Of a stretch of DNA of 64,000 nt, positions 38,943 through 47,211 are shown one piece after another; positions within the stretch are counted from its first letter, which is position 1, and each line of letters opens with the position of its first letter. The translations under genes and the position numbers were made by a program. The stretch covers positions 372,001 to 436,000 of the forward strand of contig NZ_CAKAKB010000002.1 in assembly GCF_916618755.1 (NCBI RefSeq). The letters run 5' to 3'. Source of the stretch: Actinotalea sp. Marseille-Q4924. Its GTDB lineage: Bacteria; Actinomycetota; Actinomycetes; Actinomycetales; Cellulomonadaceae. A model generated the notes under the pieces. That model was not told the DNA's origin. It saw only the letters and a list, made by a program, of their open reading frames with translations, and did not search any database.

Positions 38943-39791
38943 GTGGAGCCCGAGCAGGTCCGCTCGACCGCCGCTCCGGCGACCTCCCGACGCGACCTCC
39001 GTGCCTCCGCCGAGCGTGGCGGCCGCCGCGGCTCCGGCCGGGGGCGCGACCGCCGCCCGGTGCCGCCGTGGGTGCTGCGCTGGGGTCCCCGCACCGCCGT
39101 CCTCGGCACCCTGGCCGCCGCGACGATCGCCTTCCCGGTCGTGGACGCCACCTCCGGCGCCGACGTCGCCCCGTTGGAGGCCGCGTCCGTCGTGACGGGC
39201 ACCACCGGCCTGCCCACCACGTACGAGGTGCTGTCCTCGACCCTGCCCGTCGCGACGCCGACGACCCTGCTGGCCGCCGGTGCCGCGCCGCGTCAGGTCG
39301 TCGAGCCCGTCAGCCGCTCGATGGAGCGCGAGGCGCTGCCGGGCTGCGACGGATCCGCCCGCGCGACGGCACCGAACGGCCAGATCCCCTCGTCGGACCT
39401 GTGCACGCTGTGGGACCCCGAGCACTCGCTGCGCGGAGACGCGGCGGTGGCGCTGAGCGAGCTGAACCTCAACTTCCGCGCGGCGTTCGACCGCGACCTC
39501 TGCATGACGGACTCCTACCGTCCGCTGAGCGTCCAGCGCCGCATCGCCGTCACCAAGCCCGGGCTCGCCGCCACTCCCGGGCGCAGCAACCACGGCTGGG
39601 GCCTCGCGATCGACCTGTGCAGCGCGGAGACGGCGAGCTCGGACGTCATGGCCTGGCTGCGCACCAACGGCCCCGTCTTCGGCTGGGCCAACCCGCCGTG
39701 GGCGCGCCGTGGCGGTTCCGGCCCGTACGAGCCGTGGCACTGGGAGTACGTGCCCGGCACGGAGGCGATGGGCACCGACTGGACCCGCTGA
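38943..39791 (+). CDS. M15-family D-Ala-D-Ala carboxypeptidase-like protein (VanY type)
   Basis: 282 residues. A basic N-tail, one membrane segment or uncleaved signal (about 50-70, PRTAVLGTLAAATIAFPVVD), a linker, and a VanY-type metallopeptidase domain (about 120-282): LNLNFRAAFDRDLCMTDSYR, SNHGWGLAIDLC (zinc His and Asp) and PWHWEYVP (zinc His). It would trim peptidoglycan stem peptides outside the membrane. GTG 38943 was chosen because GGAGG lies at 38934-38938; GTG 38928 is an alternative. Good promoter and MtrA-like box upstream. Confidence 0.9.
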   Translation: MEPEQVRSTAAPATSRRDLRASAERGGRRGSGRGRDRRPVPPWVLRWGPRTAVLGTLAAATIAFPVVDATSGADVAPLEAASVVTGTTGLPTTYEVLSSTLPVATPTTLLAAGAAPRQVVEPVSRSMEREALPGCDGSARATAPNGQIPSSDLCTLWDPEHSLRGDAAVALSELNLNFRAAFDRDLCMTDSYRPLSVQRRIAVTKPGLAATPGRSNHGWGLAIDLCSAETASSDVMAWLRTNGPVFGWANPPWARRGGSGPYEPWHWEYVPGTEAMGTDWTR

Positions 39792-39825
39792 GGTCGTCGG
39801 TCACCCGCTGAGGCCCTCGGTCGCC
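39786..39825. repeat. 20-bp imperfect tandem duplication spanning the M15 stop codon
   Basis: Copies at 39786-39805 and 39806-39825 agree at 17 of 20 positions. The copied unit contains the CGC-TGA end of the gene, so the stop region has been duplicated. Confidence 0.75.
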
Positions 39826-39832
39826 GGCGCGG

Positions 39833-40804
39833 TCAGAGCAGCGCCGCGCCCCAGGTGACCTCGTGCGTCGCGCCCGGCTCGAGGCGGACGAGCCGCTCAC
39901 CCGTCCGGAAGGCGTCGGCGATGCAGCTCATCGGCTCGGCGGCGAGCCCGGTGCGCCGCCACTCGACCACGCTGAGGTGGTCGCCGGTGCAGGCCTGCCA
40001 CGTGTCCATCGACTCGTCCATCCACACGGCGGCCGTCCGCCCGTCGGCACCGGTCAGCCGGATCCAGGACAGCCCGTCCTCGTCGCGCAGGACGTCGACG
40101 AAGGCGTCGTCGACGTCGACCTCGGCGGCCGGTCGGGGCTCGCGGAGGTCGTACATGCCGCTGACGGGCTCCGTGCCGGTCGGCAGGAGCCGGTCGTCGA
40201 CCGTCACGTGCGTCGCGGCGTCGATCCGGATGGTGCAGTCGTCGAGGCTGCCCTCCCCGGGCGAGAGCCACGGGTGGAAGCCGATGCCGTACGGCGCGGC
40301 ACGGGTCCCCAGGTTCGTCGCCGACGCCTGCACGTGCAGCCCGCTCGCCGTCAGCCGGTAGGTGATCCGCAGGAGGACGTCGAAGGGGTAGCCGGCGCCG
40401 GGCGCCATCCGGAGCTCGAGGGTGGTGGCGGCGCCGGCCCGGTGGGCGGCGTCGTCCACGGCGACGGGCTGCCAGCGCTGGAACATCACGAGCCCGTGCA
40501 GCGCTGTGCCGCGCTCCGGCTCCGTGATGGCGACCTGGAGCTCCTCGCCGTCCCACGAGTACCGGCCGTCGCGCAGGCGGTTGGGCCAGGGCGCCAGGAC
40601 CGCACCGTGGCCCGCGGGCGCGACGACGTCCTCGTCGAACGGCACGACGACGTCGCGGCCGCCGACGGCGTAGCGGCGCAGCTTCGCGCCGACGTCAGTG
40701 ACGGTGGCCTGCTGGTCGTCCAGGGCCAGGTAAATCTGGTGGCCCGACAGGGGTGCCGGCGTGGTGGACGCGAACGCGGGCGTGCCGCTGGAGGCTGTGG
40801 TCAC
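39833..40804 (-). CDS. Aldose 1-epimerase family protein
   Basis: 323 residues of the galactose-mutarotase fold. Seen: GHGAVLAPWPNRLRDGRY (sugar-binding Asn-Arg), ALHGLVMFQRWQ (catalytic-type His), the second conserved His in YGIGFHPWLSPGEG, and the C-terminal CIADAFRTGERLVRLEPG with a conserved Glu near the end. It interconverts aldose anomers; the exact sugar is unknown. GTG at 40804 follows GGGAG; the longer frame to 40837 lacks support. Followed in the same direction after 29 bp from the lipoprotein gene. Confidence 0.9.
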   Translation of the reverse strand: MTTASSGTPAFASTTPAPLSGHQIYLALDDQQATVTDVGAKLRRYAVGGRDVVVPFDEDVVAPAGHGAVLAPWPNRLRDGRYSWDGEELQVAITEPERGTALHGLVMFQRWQPVAVDDAAHRAGAATTLELRMAPGAGYPFDVLLRITYRLTASGLHVQASATNLGTRAAPYGIGFHPWLSPGEGSLDDCTIRIDAATHVTVDDRLLPTGTEPVSGMYDLREPRPAAEVDVDDAFVDVLRDEDGLSWIRLTGADGRTAAVWMDESMDTWQACTGDHLSVVEWRRTGLAAEPMSCIADAFRTGERLVRLEPGATHEVTWGAALL

Positions 40805-40833
40805 GTCTCCCGACGCTAGCGGTCGCGGGGCCG

Positions 40834-41343
40834 TCACGAGGACGCCTCGCCGACCCTGTCGATGAGGCCGTCGATCTCGCCGGACAGCCGCTCCAGGCCC
40901 TCCCGCACGCTGCCCTCGGCGTCCTGGGCGACGGACTCGAGGTTCTCCCGCGCGTCGGTCAGCGCACGCTCGGCCTCGGCCAGGTCCTCGGGGGCCGGCG
41001 CGGCGCCCTCTTGGAGCTGCTCGAGGCGCGCCTGGGCGTCGGCGACGGCCTGCTCCGCCTCGGTGACGGCGGTCTCCGTCCGCTGCCGCACCTCCTCGTC
41101 GACCTCGGCCCCGGCGAGGTCCTCGCGGACGTCCTCGGCCGTCCCGCGGGCGTCGTCGGCGAGCTGCTCGACCTGCTCACCGAGACCGCTCCAGTCGACG
41201 TCGACGTCCACCGGACCCTCGCCCTCCCCGCACGCCGCGAGCGCTGCCGCGAGGGCCAGCGCGGCCGCGGGACGCAGCGCCCGGCGCGCGGCGCGACCCA
41301 GGTGCGTCCTCGGCGGTGGTGCGGGCTGGTCGTGGCGGCTCAT
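40834..41343 (-). CDS. Coiled-coil lipoprotein, function unknown
   Basis: 169 residues. A basic N-region and hydrophobic segment lead to a lipobox LAAC with predicted lipidated Cys38. After a short acidic stretch (GEGEGPVDVDVDWSGLGEQV) the remaining ~120 residues are almost entirely heptad-rich acidic helix (EQVEQLADDARGTAEDVREDL ... EAEQAVADAQARLEQLQEG ... LERLSGEIDGLIDRV), so a long extracytoplasmic coiled coil is expected. I recognise no family. ATG at 41343 with GAGGAG upstream. It starts 251 bp downstream of adhE. Confidence 0.78.
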   Translation of the reverse strand: MSRHDQPAPPPRTHLGRAARRALRPAAALALAAALAACGEGEGPVDVDVDWSGLGEQVEQLADDARGTAEDVREDLAGAEVDEEVRQRTETAVTEAEQAVADAQARLEQLQEGAAPAPEDLAEAERALTDARENLESVAQDAEGSVREGLERLSGEIDGLIDRVGEASS

Positions 41344-41520
41344 GGCGTCGGCTCCTCGTCGTCGTGCTCTGTGGCGGGGGCGGCGACCGGGCCGGTCGAC
41401 CGGCCCGCCCGGTCCCGCGCACCAGTGTGTCGCGTCGGTCCCGCGGCCGCGCGGCCGTCCCGCGGTGCGTCGAGGTCGCCGTCGGCCCGCGGCACGACGA
41501 CGCGGCTCGGGCACGACGAC

Positions 41521-41552
41521 GCGGCCCCCGACCCGGGTGGGTCGGGGGCCGC
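41521..41552 (-). terminator. Terminator of adhE
   Basis: GCGGCCCCCGACCC (41521-41534) pairs perfectly with GGGTCGGGGGCCGC (41539-41552) around a 4-nt loop, starting 42 nt after the adhE stop. Confidence 0.75.
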
Positions 41553-41594
41553 GGTGGGGGGCCGTCCGCGCGACCGGACGGCCGGCCCAGCGGT

Positions 41595-44315
41595 TCAGGA
41601 GGCGGACACCGTCTCCTGGGTGGACGGCTCCACGTCCTGCACCGCCGTGCGCCGGGAGCGCACGTCCTGCAGCGACGTCCCGTAGTACGCCGCGGTCATG
41701 AGGTCCTTCATGTCGTCCAGCATCGGCATGCGCGGGTTGGCCGGGGCGCACTGGTCCTCGTAGGCCCGCATCGCGAGGTCGTCGAGCTTGCCGATGAAGT
41801 CGCGCTCCGCCACGCCCTGCGCCTGGAAGGACGCGGGGATGCCCACGGCGTCGCGCAGCCGCTCGACGGCCCGGGCGTAGGACTCCACGCCCTCCTCGGG
41901 CGTCGCCGCCGGCAGGCCCAGGACCTTCGCGATCTCCTGGAACCGCTCCGGCGCCACGTAGTACTCGTACTTCGGCCAGCTGGTGAGCTTCGTCGGGACG
42001 GTGCCGTTGTACCGGATGACGTGCGGCAGGAGCGTCGCGTTCGTCCGGCCGTGGACCAGGTGGAACGACGACCCGATCGTGTGCGCCATGGCGTGGACGA
42101 TGCCGAGGAAGGCGTTGCCGAACGCCATGCCCGCGATCGTCCCGGCGTTGTGCATCTTCTCCCGCGCGCCCGTGGCCTCCTCGCCGCCGTGCACCGACGC
42201 CTCGAGGTTCTCGAAGATGAGGCGGATCGCCTGCAGGGCCATGCCGTCCGTGAAGTCGTTGGCGTACACGGAGACGAAGGCCTCGGTCGCGTGCGTGAGG
42301 GCGTCGAAGCCCGAGTCCGCGGCCAGGGACGCGGGCATCTTGCCGGTCAGCGCGGGGTCGATGATCGCCACGGTCGGCGTCAGCGCGTAGTCCGCCAGGG
42401 GGTACTTGACGCCGGTGTCCTGGTCGGTGATGACCGCGAAGGGCGTCACCTCGGCGCCCGTGCCCGACGTCGTCGGGATGCAGACGAGCTTGGCCTTGTC
42501 CCCGAGCGTGGGGAACTTGAACGCCCGCTTGCGGACGTCGAAGAACTTCTCGCGCATGTCGGCGAAGACGACCTCGGGGTGCTCGTAGCGCAGCCACATC
42601 ACCTTGGCGGCGTCCATCGGGGAGCCGCCGCCGAGCGCGATGATCGTGTCGGGGTTGAACTCCCGCATGCGCTCCGCGCCGCGGTCCACGGTGCGGATGC
42701 TCGGCTCGGGCTCGATCTGGTCGAGGATCTGCAGCGCCACCTTCTCCGGCCGGCGCGCCAGGACGTCGAGGATCTTGTCGACGAACCCGAGCTTCGTCAT
42801 CGTCTCGTCGGTGACGATCGTGACGCGACGGACGTCGGGCATGTCCTCGAGGTAGCGGATGGCGTTCGGCTCGAAGTACGTCTTCGCAGGGACCTTGAAC
42901 CACTGCAGGTTGTTGTTGCGCCGACCGATCCGCTTGATGTTCACCAGGTTGACCGCCGAGACGTTGTTGGAGACGGAGTTGGCGCCGTAGGAGCCGCAGC
43001 CGAGCGTCAGCGACGGGGTGAAGGCGTTGTAGATGTCGCCGATGCCCCCCTGGGACGACGGCGAGTTCCAGATGACGCGGACCGCCTTGACCCGGCTGCC
43101 GTACTCCTCCACGAGGTCCTTGTCCTCGCAGTGGATGGCGGCCGAGTGCCCCAGGCCGTCGAACTCGACCATCTGCTCGGCGAGCTGCATGCCGTGCTCC
43201 GTGGTCTCGGCGCGCAGCACCGCCAGGACGGGGCAGAGCTTCTCGCGCGTGAGGGGCTCGGCCGGGCCGACCTCGGAGACCTCGGCGAGGATGATCGAGG
43301 TGTCGGCGGGGACGGAGAACCCGGCCTGCTCCGCGATCCACTGCGGGCTCTGGCCCACGACGGCCGGGTTCAGCTTGGCGCCGCTGCAGCTGGTGCCGTC
43401 CGCACGGACGCCGAAGATGAGCTCCTCGAGCTTGCCCTTCTCCTCGGGCGAGCAGCGGTAGGCGTGCAGCCGCGCGAACTCCGCCATGGCGTCGTCGTAG
43501 ATCTCGGTGTCGAGGATGGCGGCCTGCTCCGAGGCGCACACCATGCCGTTGTCGAAGCACTTGGACATCACGACGTCGTTGATGGCGCGCTTGAGCTTGG
43601 CCTGCTTGGTGACGTACGCCGGCACGTTGCCCGCCCCGACGCCCAGCGCCGGCTTGCCGCACGAGTAGGCCGCGCGCACCATCGCGTTGCCGCCCGTGGC
43701 GAGGATGAGCGAGACCCCCGGGTGGTTCATGAGCTGGTTCGTCGCCTCGATGGAGGGCTGCTCGACCCACTGGATGCAGTGCTCGGGGGCCCCCGCCGCG
43801 ACGGCGGCGTCCCGCACGACGCGAGCCGCGGCCACGGACGACCGCTGCGCCGAGGGGTGGAAGGCGAACACGATCGGGTTGCGGGTCTTCAGGGCGATGA
43901 GGGCCTTGAAGATCGCGGTCGACGTCGGGTTGGTCACCGGCGTGATGCCGGCGACGACGCCCACGGGCTCGGCGATCTCCACGATGCCGTGCAGGTCGTC
44001 CCTCGCGACGATGCCGACGGTCTTCGTCTCGGCCATGCGGTGGGTGACGTGCTCGCACGCGAAGATGTTCTTCACGGCCTTGTCCTCGAAGACGCCGCGA
44101 CGGGTCTCCTCGACGGCGAGCTTCGCGAGCACGCCGTGCTGGTTCAGGGCCGCGACGGAGGCCTTGCGGACGATCTGGTCCACGTCCTCCTGCGTGTACG
44201 TCGCGTACTGGCCGAGCGCCTTGAGGGCGCCGGCGACGAGGCCGTCGATCGCGTCGGCGGGTGCGACAGGGGTCGCGGCCTCCGCGGCGGGGCTGGGTCG
44301 GGCTGATCGGCTCAC
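41595..44315 (-). CDS. adhE: Bifunctional acetaldehyde-CoA/alcohol dehydrogenase
   Basis: 906 residues, full length. The N-terminal acetylating aldehyde dehydrogenase (about 25-460) has NAD-binding GITPVTNPTSTAIF and the catalytic Cys260 in FDNGMVCASEQ. The C-terminal iron-dependent alcohol dehydrogenase has GGGSPMDAAKVMW, IPTTSGTGAEVTPF and iron-site histidines in AMAHTIGSSFHLVHGRTNA. It reduces acetyl-CoA to ethanol and regenerates NAD+ during fermentation, forming spirosomes in other bacteria. GTG at 44315 with GGAG 6 nt upstream; TAGCGT (44373-44378) is a likely -10. Monocistronic, with its own terminator. Confidence 0.97.
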   Translation of the reverse strand: MSRSARPSPAAEAATPVAPADAIDGLVAGALKALGQYATYTQEDVDQIVRKASVAALNQHGVLAKLAVEETRRGVFEDKAVKNIFACEHVTHRMAETKTVGIVARDDLHGIVEIAEPVGVVAGITPVTNPTSTAIFKALIALKTRNPIVFAFHPSAQRSSVAAARVVRDAAVAAGAPEHCIQWVEQPSIEATNQLMNHPGVSLILATGGNAMVRAAYSCGKPALGVGAGNVPAYVTKQAKLKRAINDVVMSKCFDNGMVCASEQAAILDTEIYDDAMAEFARLHAYRCSPEEKGKLEELIFGVRADGTSCSGAKLNPAVVGQSPQWIAEQAGFSVPADTSIILAEVSEVGPAEPLTREKLCPVLAVLRAETTEHGMQLAEQMVEFDGLGHSAAIHCEDKDLVEEYGSRVKAVRVIWNSPSSQGGIGDIYNAFTPSLTLGCGSYGANSVSNNVSAVNLVNIKRIGRRNNNLQWFKVPAKTYFEPNAIRYLEDMPDVRRVTIVTDETMTKLGFVDKILDVLARRPEKVALQILDQIEPEPSIRTVDRGAERMREFNPDTIIALGGGSPMDAAKVMWLRYEHPEVVFADMREKFFDVRKRAFKFPTLGDKAKLVCIPTTSGTGAEVTPFAVITDQDTGVKYPLADYALTPTVAIIDPALTGKMPASLAADSGFDALTHATEAFVSVYANDFTDGMALQAIRLIFENLEASVHGGEEATGAREKMHNAGTIAGMAFGNAFLGIVHAMAHTIGSSFHLVHGRTNATLLPHVIRYNGTVPTKLTSWPKYEYYVAPERFQEIAKVLGLPAATPEEGVESYARAVERLRDAVGIPASFQAQGVAERDFIGKLDDLAMRAYEDQCAPANPRMPMLDDMKDLMTAAYYGTSLQDVRSRRTAVQDVEPSTQETVSAS

Positions 44316-44372
44316 GGGAAGCTCCGGGTCTTCTCGGTGTACGGGTGGTGGATCGCCGTTGACCCGTCACCG

Positions 44373-44378
44373 ACGCTA
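44373..44378 (-). promoter_or_regulatory. -10 hexamer of adhE
   Basis: TAGCGT on the minus strand, 57 nt upstream of the GTG. The same hexamer serves as a candidate -10 for several genes in this window. No convincing -35. Confidence 0.4.
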
Positions 44379-44493
44379 GGTGCGGCGTGCGGTGCGCCCC
44401 TGTGTCCAAGGTCCCGACGTCGTCCCACGTCTGCGGGCCGTCGGTCCCGCAGGGGCGTGGCCGGGACGGAGGTCCCGGAGCGCACGGCCCCTC

Positions 44494-44520
44494 TTGGCAG
44501 TCGACGGGTGCGAGTGCTAA
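44494..44520. promoter_or_regulatory. CIRCE element (HrcA operator) upstream of hsp20
   Basis: TTGGCAGTC, 9 bp, GAGTGCTAA. The right half is the exact CIRCE half-site and the left half matches TTAGCACTC at 7 of 9 positions, with the canonical 9-bp spacer. It overlaps a possible -35 (TTGGCA) and -10 region, as expected for repression by HrcA. It lies 101 bp before the hsp20 ATG. Confidence 0.75.
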
Positions 44521-44621
44521 ACCAGAGGTGTAGCCGCCTGGGGCGGACACGGAGGCCGCACCAGGGACCTGCACCGTGCTCCGGACGGTCCGGAGCACCC
44601 CCGGGAGGAGGTGTTGCGACC

Positions 44622-45086
44622 ATGGCTACGCGGTACGACCCCTTCACCGACACGGCGCGGTGGATGGACCAGCTCCTCGGCGCCACGCGCGCGGCCGAGG
44701 TGCCGACGGTCCCGGCGATGCCGATGGACCTGTACCGGGCCGGCGATCACTACGTGATGCACGTCGACCTGCCCGGGGCGGACCCCGGCAGCATCGACGT
44801 CAGCGTGGAGGACCGGACCCTCACGGTGCGTGCCGAGCGCTCGGGCCGCACCGAGTCCGACGTGCAGTGGCTCGCGCGGGAGCGCGCCAACGGCACGTTC
44901 GTCCGCCAGCTCACCGTCGGGCGCGGCCTCGCCCTCGACAGGATCGAGGCCAGCTACGTCGACGGCGTGCTCACGTTGACGATCCCGGTGGCCGAGGAGG
45001 CCAAGCCCCGGCGCGTCGAGATCAAGCACGGGACGTCGTCGCCGACGGCGATCGGCTCGCGCACCGAGGAGGGCGCGTCGGCGTGA
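44622..45086 (+). CDS. Small heat-shock protein, Hsp20 family
   Basis: 154 residues. A short N-arm (DPFTDTARWMDQLL) precedes the alpha-crystallin domain (about 35-135: PMDLYRAGDHYVMHVDLPGA ... SIDVSVEDRTLTVRAER ... GLALDRIEASYVDGVLTLTIPV) and a C-tail with the basic RRVEIKHG. The A-x-x-x-G-V-L-T-L signature is present (ASYVDGVLTL). ATP-independent holdase. ATG at 44622 with GGGAGGAGG about 10 nt upstream. A CIRCE element upstream implies control by HrcA rather than HspR. A strong hairpin terminator follows. Confidence 0.95.
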   Translation: MATRYDPFTDTARWMDQLLGATRAAEVPTVPAMPMDLYRAGDHYVMHVDLPGADPGSIDVSVEDRTLTVRAERSGRTESDVQWLARERANGTFVRQLTVGRGLALDRIEASYVDGVLTLTIPVAEEAKPRRVEIKHGTSSPTAIGSRTEEGASA

Positions 45087-45103
45087 CGCGGTGAGCCGGT
45101 GAC

Positions 45104-45138
45104 GGACGACGGGGCCGGTGCCCCCGGCCTCGTCGTCC
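45104..45138. terminator. Bidirectional terminator between hsp20 and the MalY-like gene
   Basis: A 15-bp stem (45104-45118 with 45124-45138, one G-U pair) closed by a 5-nt loop, between convergent genes; 17 nt after the hsp20 stop and 16 nt from the other stop. Confidence 0.75.
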
Positions 45139-45154
45139 TGTGCTCAGCCTGTGC

Positions 45155-46414
45155 TCAGCGCGGCAGCGCGGCGGCGATGCGGCGACCCGCCTCCACCACG
45201 AGGGGTCGCGGCATCGCGAGGTTCACGCGGACAGCGCCCGCCACCCCGCACAGCGCCCCGTCGACGACGGCGACCGAGGTCCGTCGGCGCAGCCAGCCGC
45301 CCAGGTCGAGGGGAAGCGGGACACCCGATGCCGCGAAGGCCGGCCGGAGGTCGAGCCACGCGAGGTAGGTGCCCTCCGGGCTGCGGTGCGTCAGGAGGGA
45401 GCCCGTGCCCGCGCGCTCGTCGAGGTCCGTGGCCCCGCCGGCGACCAGGCCCTCGACGAGCGCGTCGCGGTGGGTCCCGAGCTCGCGGAGGGCGCCGTCC
45501 AGCCAGGCGGCGCCGTCGCGGTACGCCGCCACGTTCGCGACCACCCCCACCGTGGATGCCCCGTGCGTGGCGAGGTGGTCCACGCGACGCCACGCCGCGA
45601 CGTCGTGGTCCGCCGTGAGCAGCACCTGGGCGCACTTGAGCCCTGGGACGTTCCAGGCCTTGGAGGCGGACGTCGCCGTGACGGTGTGCGCGGCCGCCGC
45701 CGCGCTCGTCGAGGCGTAGGGGACGTGCGTGTGGCCCTCGTGCACCAGGGGAGCGTGGATCTCGTCGGAGAAGACGCGGCCGCCGTGGTGCTCGACGACG
45801 GCCGTGAGCGCCTCGAGCTCGGCGGTCGTGTGGACCCGGCCGGTCGGGTTGTGCGGGTTGGTGAGGACGAGCAGCTGCCCGCCGGCGCGGAACGCGGCGG
45901 CGACGGCGTGGAGGTCCAGGACGTGGCCGCGGGCAGTGTCCGTCGCCATGGGGACCTCCAGCACCTCGCGCCCCCACTGCCGGGGCGCGGTGAGGAACGG
46001 CATGTACGCCGGTGTCGGCACGACGACGGGGGAGCCGGCGCGGGTGAGGTGGTCCACGGTGACGCGCAGCGCCTCGAGCACGTCCGCGACGGGGTGGACC
46101 CGCTCGGGCCGCGGCCGCCAGCCGTAGCGCCGGTCGTACCAGTCCGCCGTCGCCTCGCCGAGCTCCCGGCGCAGACGGGGCGGCAGGTAGCCGGTCAGGC
46201 CCGCCGTCACGGCCCGGGCGGCGGCGTCGCGCACGGCGGGTGCGGTGCCGAGGTCCGACTCCGCGACCCACGCGGCGATCTCCGCGTCCACCCCGGTCCA
46301 CTTGAGGCTGCCGCCGTGCCGGAGCCCGCGCACGAGCTCCGCACCCTCGGGCGGCAGGGGCGACGGGCGCACCGCGGCGTCGTCGGTGCTGAGGTCCTCG
46401 GGTGCCGGGCTCAT
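45155..46414 (-). CDS. MalY/PatB-type PLP-dependent enzyme (C-S lyase or aminotransferase)
   Basis: 419 residues, fold type I. KWTGVDAEIAAWVAESDLGTAPAV at the N-terminus and GLTGYLPP are the MalY/PatB opening blocks; VPTPAYMPFL, LTNPHNPTGRVHT, FSDEIHAPLVH and the PLP lysine in TATSASKAWNVPGLK follow. MalY/PatB enzymes cleave cystathionine or other C-S bonds; a transaminase role is also possible. The ATG at 46414 is supported by TACGGT 6 nt upstream with no ribosome binding site (leaderless). Stop shared region with the hsp20 terminator. Confidence 0.9.
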   Translation of the reverse strand: MSPAPEDLSTDDAAVRPSPLPPEGAELVRGLRHGGSLKWTGVDAEIAAWVAESDLGTAPAVRDAAARAVTAGLTGYLPPRLRRELGEATADWYDRRYGWRPRPERVHPVADVLEALRVTVDHLTRAGSPVVVPTPAYMPFLTAPRQWGREVLEVPMATDTARGHVLDLHAVAAAFRAGGQLLVLTNPHNPTGRVHTTAELEALTAVVEHHGGRVFSDEIHAPLVHEGHTHVPYASTSAAAAAHTVTATSASKAWNVPGLKCAQVLLTADHDVAAWRRVDHLATHGASTVGVVANVAAYRDGAAWLDGALRELGTHRDALVEGLVAGGATDLDERAGTGSLLTHRSPEGTYLAWLDLRPAFAASGVPLPLDLGGWLRRRTSVAVVDGALCGVAGAVRVNLAMPRPLVVEAGRRIAAALPR

Positions 46415-46420
46415 CCCGGC

Positions 46421-46426
46421 ACCGTA
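46421..46426 (-). promoter_or_regulatory. -10 hexamer of the MalY-like gene (leaderless)
   Basis: TACGGT on the minus strand ends 6 nt before the ATG at 46414; no ribosome binding site. Confidence 0.45.
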
Positions 46427-46431
46427 ACGCG

Positions 46432-46461
46432 CGACGGGCGCCCCCTCAGGGACGCCCGTCG
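46432..46461 (-). terminator. Terminator of the SRPBCC gene
   Basis: CGACGGGCG (46432-46440) pairs with CGCCCGTCG (46453-46461); an inner CCC/GGG may extend it. It starts 18 nt after the SRPBCC stop and ends just before the MalY-like promoter. Confidence 0.65.
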
Positions 46462-46479
46462 GTCACGCAGGTGCAGCGG

Positions 46480-46935
46480 TCAGGGGTGCTCGACGTCGCC
46501 CCGCCAGCCGCCGGTCTCGGCCCCGCGGGCCTCGATGAACTCCTTGAAGCGCGCGAGGTCCTTCTTCACCTGCCGGTCGTCGACGCCGAGGGCCGCGCCG
46601 GCCTTCTCGGCCAGCGACTCGGTCTCCCAGTCGATCTGGACCATGACACGCGTGCTGGTGTCGCTCAGGCGGTGGAACGTGACGACGCCCGCGTGGGTCT
46701 TGCCGTCGATGCTCTTCCACGCGACGCGCTCGTCCGGGTGCTGCTCGGTGATCTCGGCGTCGAACTCACGCTCGACGCCGCCGATCGAGGTCTTCCAGTG
46801 GGTCAGCGTGTCGCTGACCTGCGTGACCTGCTCGACGCCGCCCATGAAGTGGGGGAAGTCCTCGAACTGGGTCCACTGGTTGTAGACGGTCGACAGCGGG
46901 ACGTCGACGTCGATGGACTCCTGGACGCTCGGCAT
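46480..46935 (-). CDS. SRPBCC (START/cyclase-like) family protein
   Basis: 151 residues: MPSVQESIDVDVPLSTVYNQ, WTQFEDFPHFMGGVEQVTQV and a C-terminal helix (KKDLARFKEFIEARG) are the polyketide-cyclase/START-like pattern with a hydrophobic ligand pocket. Such single-domain proteins in actinobacteria are often stress-associated; the ligand is unknown. ATG at 46935 with AGGAGG 5-10 nt upstream and TAGCGT (47005-47010, minus strand) as the likely -10. Followed by its own terminator. Confidence 0.9.
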   Translation of the reverse strand: MPSVQESIDVDVPLSTVYNQWTQFEDFPHFMGGVEQVTQVSDTLTHWKTSIGGVEREFDAEITEQHPDERVAWKSIDGKTHAGVVTFHRLSDTSTRVMVQIDWETESLAEKAGAALGVDDRQVKKDLARFKEFIEARGAETGGWRGDVEHP

Positions 46936-47004
46936 GGGTACCTCCTGGTCTCGACGGTCGGGGCGCGCGCGGCGTCGCGGTCTGCGGCGCAGCGCGTCGC
47001 CACC

Positions 47005-47010
47005 ACGCTA
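47005..47010 (-). promoter_or_regulatory. -10 hexamer of the SRPBCC gene
   Basis: TAGCGT on the minus strand, about 69 nt upstream of the ATG. No clear -35. Confidence 0.4.
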
Positions 47011-47151
47011 GGTCGCGACCCACGGGCTCGCGCGTCGAGGACGGCCAGGGTGGTGGCGTGCGGCGGCCCGCCAGGGACGGCCGGTGATGACGGGTGTGAC
47101 CGCGACGACGGCGCGCGGGGCCGGTCGTGCACCCGGGCTGCGGCGATCGGG

Positions 47152-47168
47152 TGACAGTGCGATGACAG
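47152..47168. promoter_or_regulatory. Direct repeat upstream of the bldC riboswitch
   Basis: TGACAG (47152-47157), 5 bp, TGACAG (47163-47168): exact hexamers 11 bp apart. The spacing is the same as in the MtrA-like repeat before the M15 peptidase, so an OmpR-type regulator is a reasonable candidate. Confidence 0.35.
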
Positions 47169-47211
47169 GCGGCGCAGGGCATTGCGCAGATGTCCGGATT
47201 GTGTCAACGTG

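Larger units (their letters stand above)
44316..44621. other. 306-bp divergent region between adhE and hsp20
   Basis: Contains the adhE -10 (44373-44378, minus strand), a CIRCE-like operator for hsp20 (44494-44520), and two perfect inverted repeats: CTGCGGG/CCCGCAG (44431-44437, 44446-44452) and CCGGGAC/GTCCCGG (44461-44467, 44472-44478). No Rex-type operator was found for adhE. Confidence 0.6.

Noticed and set aside
41316-44306. 996-codon plus-strand frame opposite adhE
   Set aside because: Composition (Arg/Asp/His/Leu/Val-rich, no motifs) is typical of a mirror frame; adhE is unambiguous.
44316-44480. Rex operator for adhE
   Set aside because: adhE is often a Rex target, but no TTGTGAA-N4-TTCACAA-like palindrome is present; TGTGTCCAA at 44401-44409 has no second arm.
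44480-44621. HAIR element (HspR operator) before hsp20
   Set aside because: No CTTGAGT-N7-ACTCAAG match; the operator present is CIRCE-like instead.
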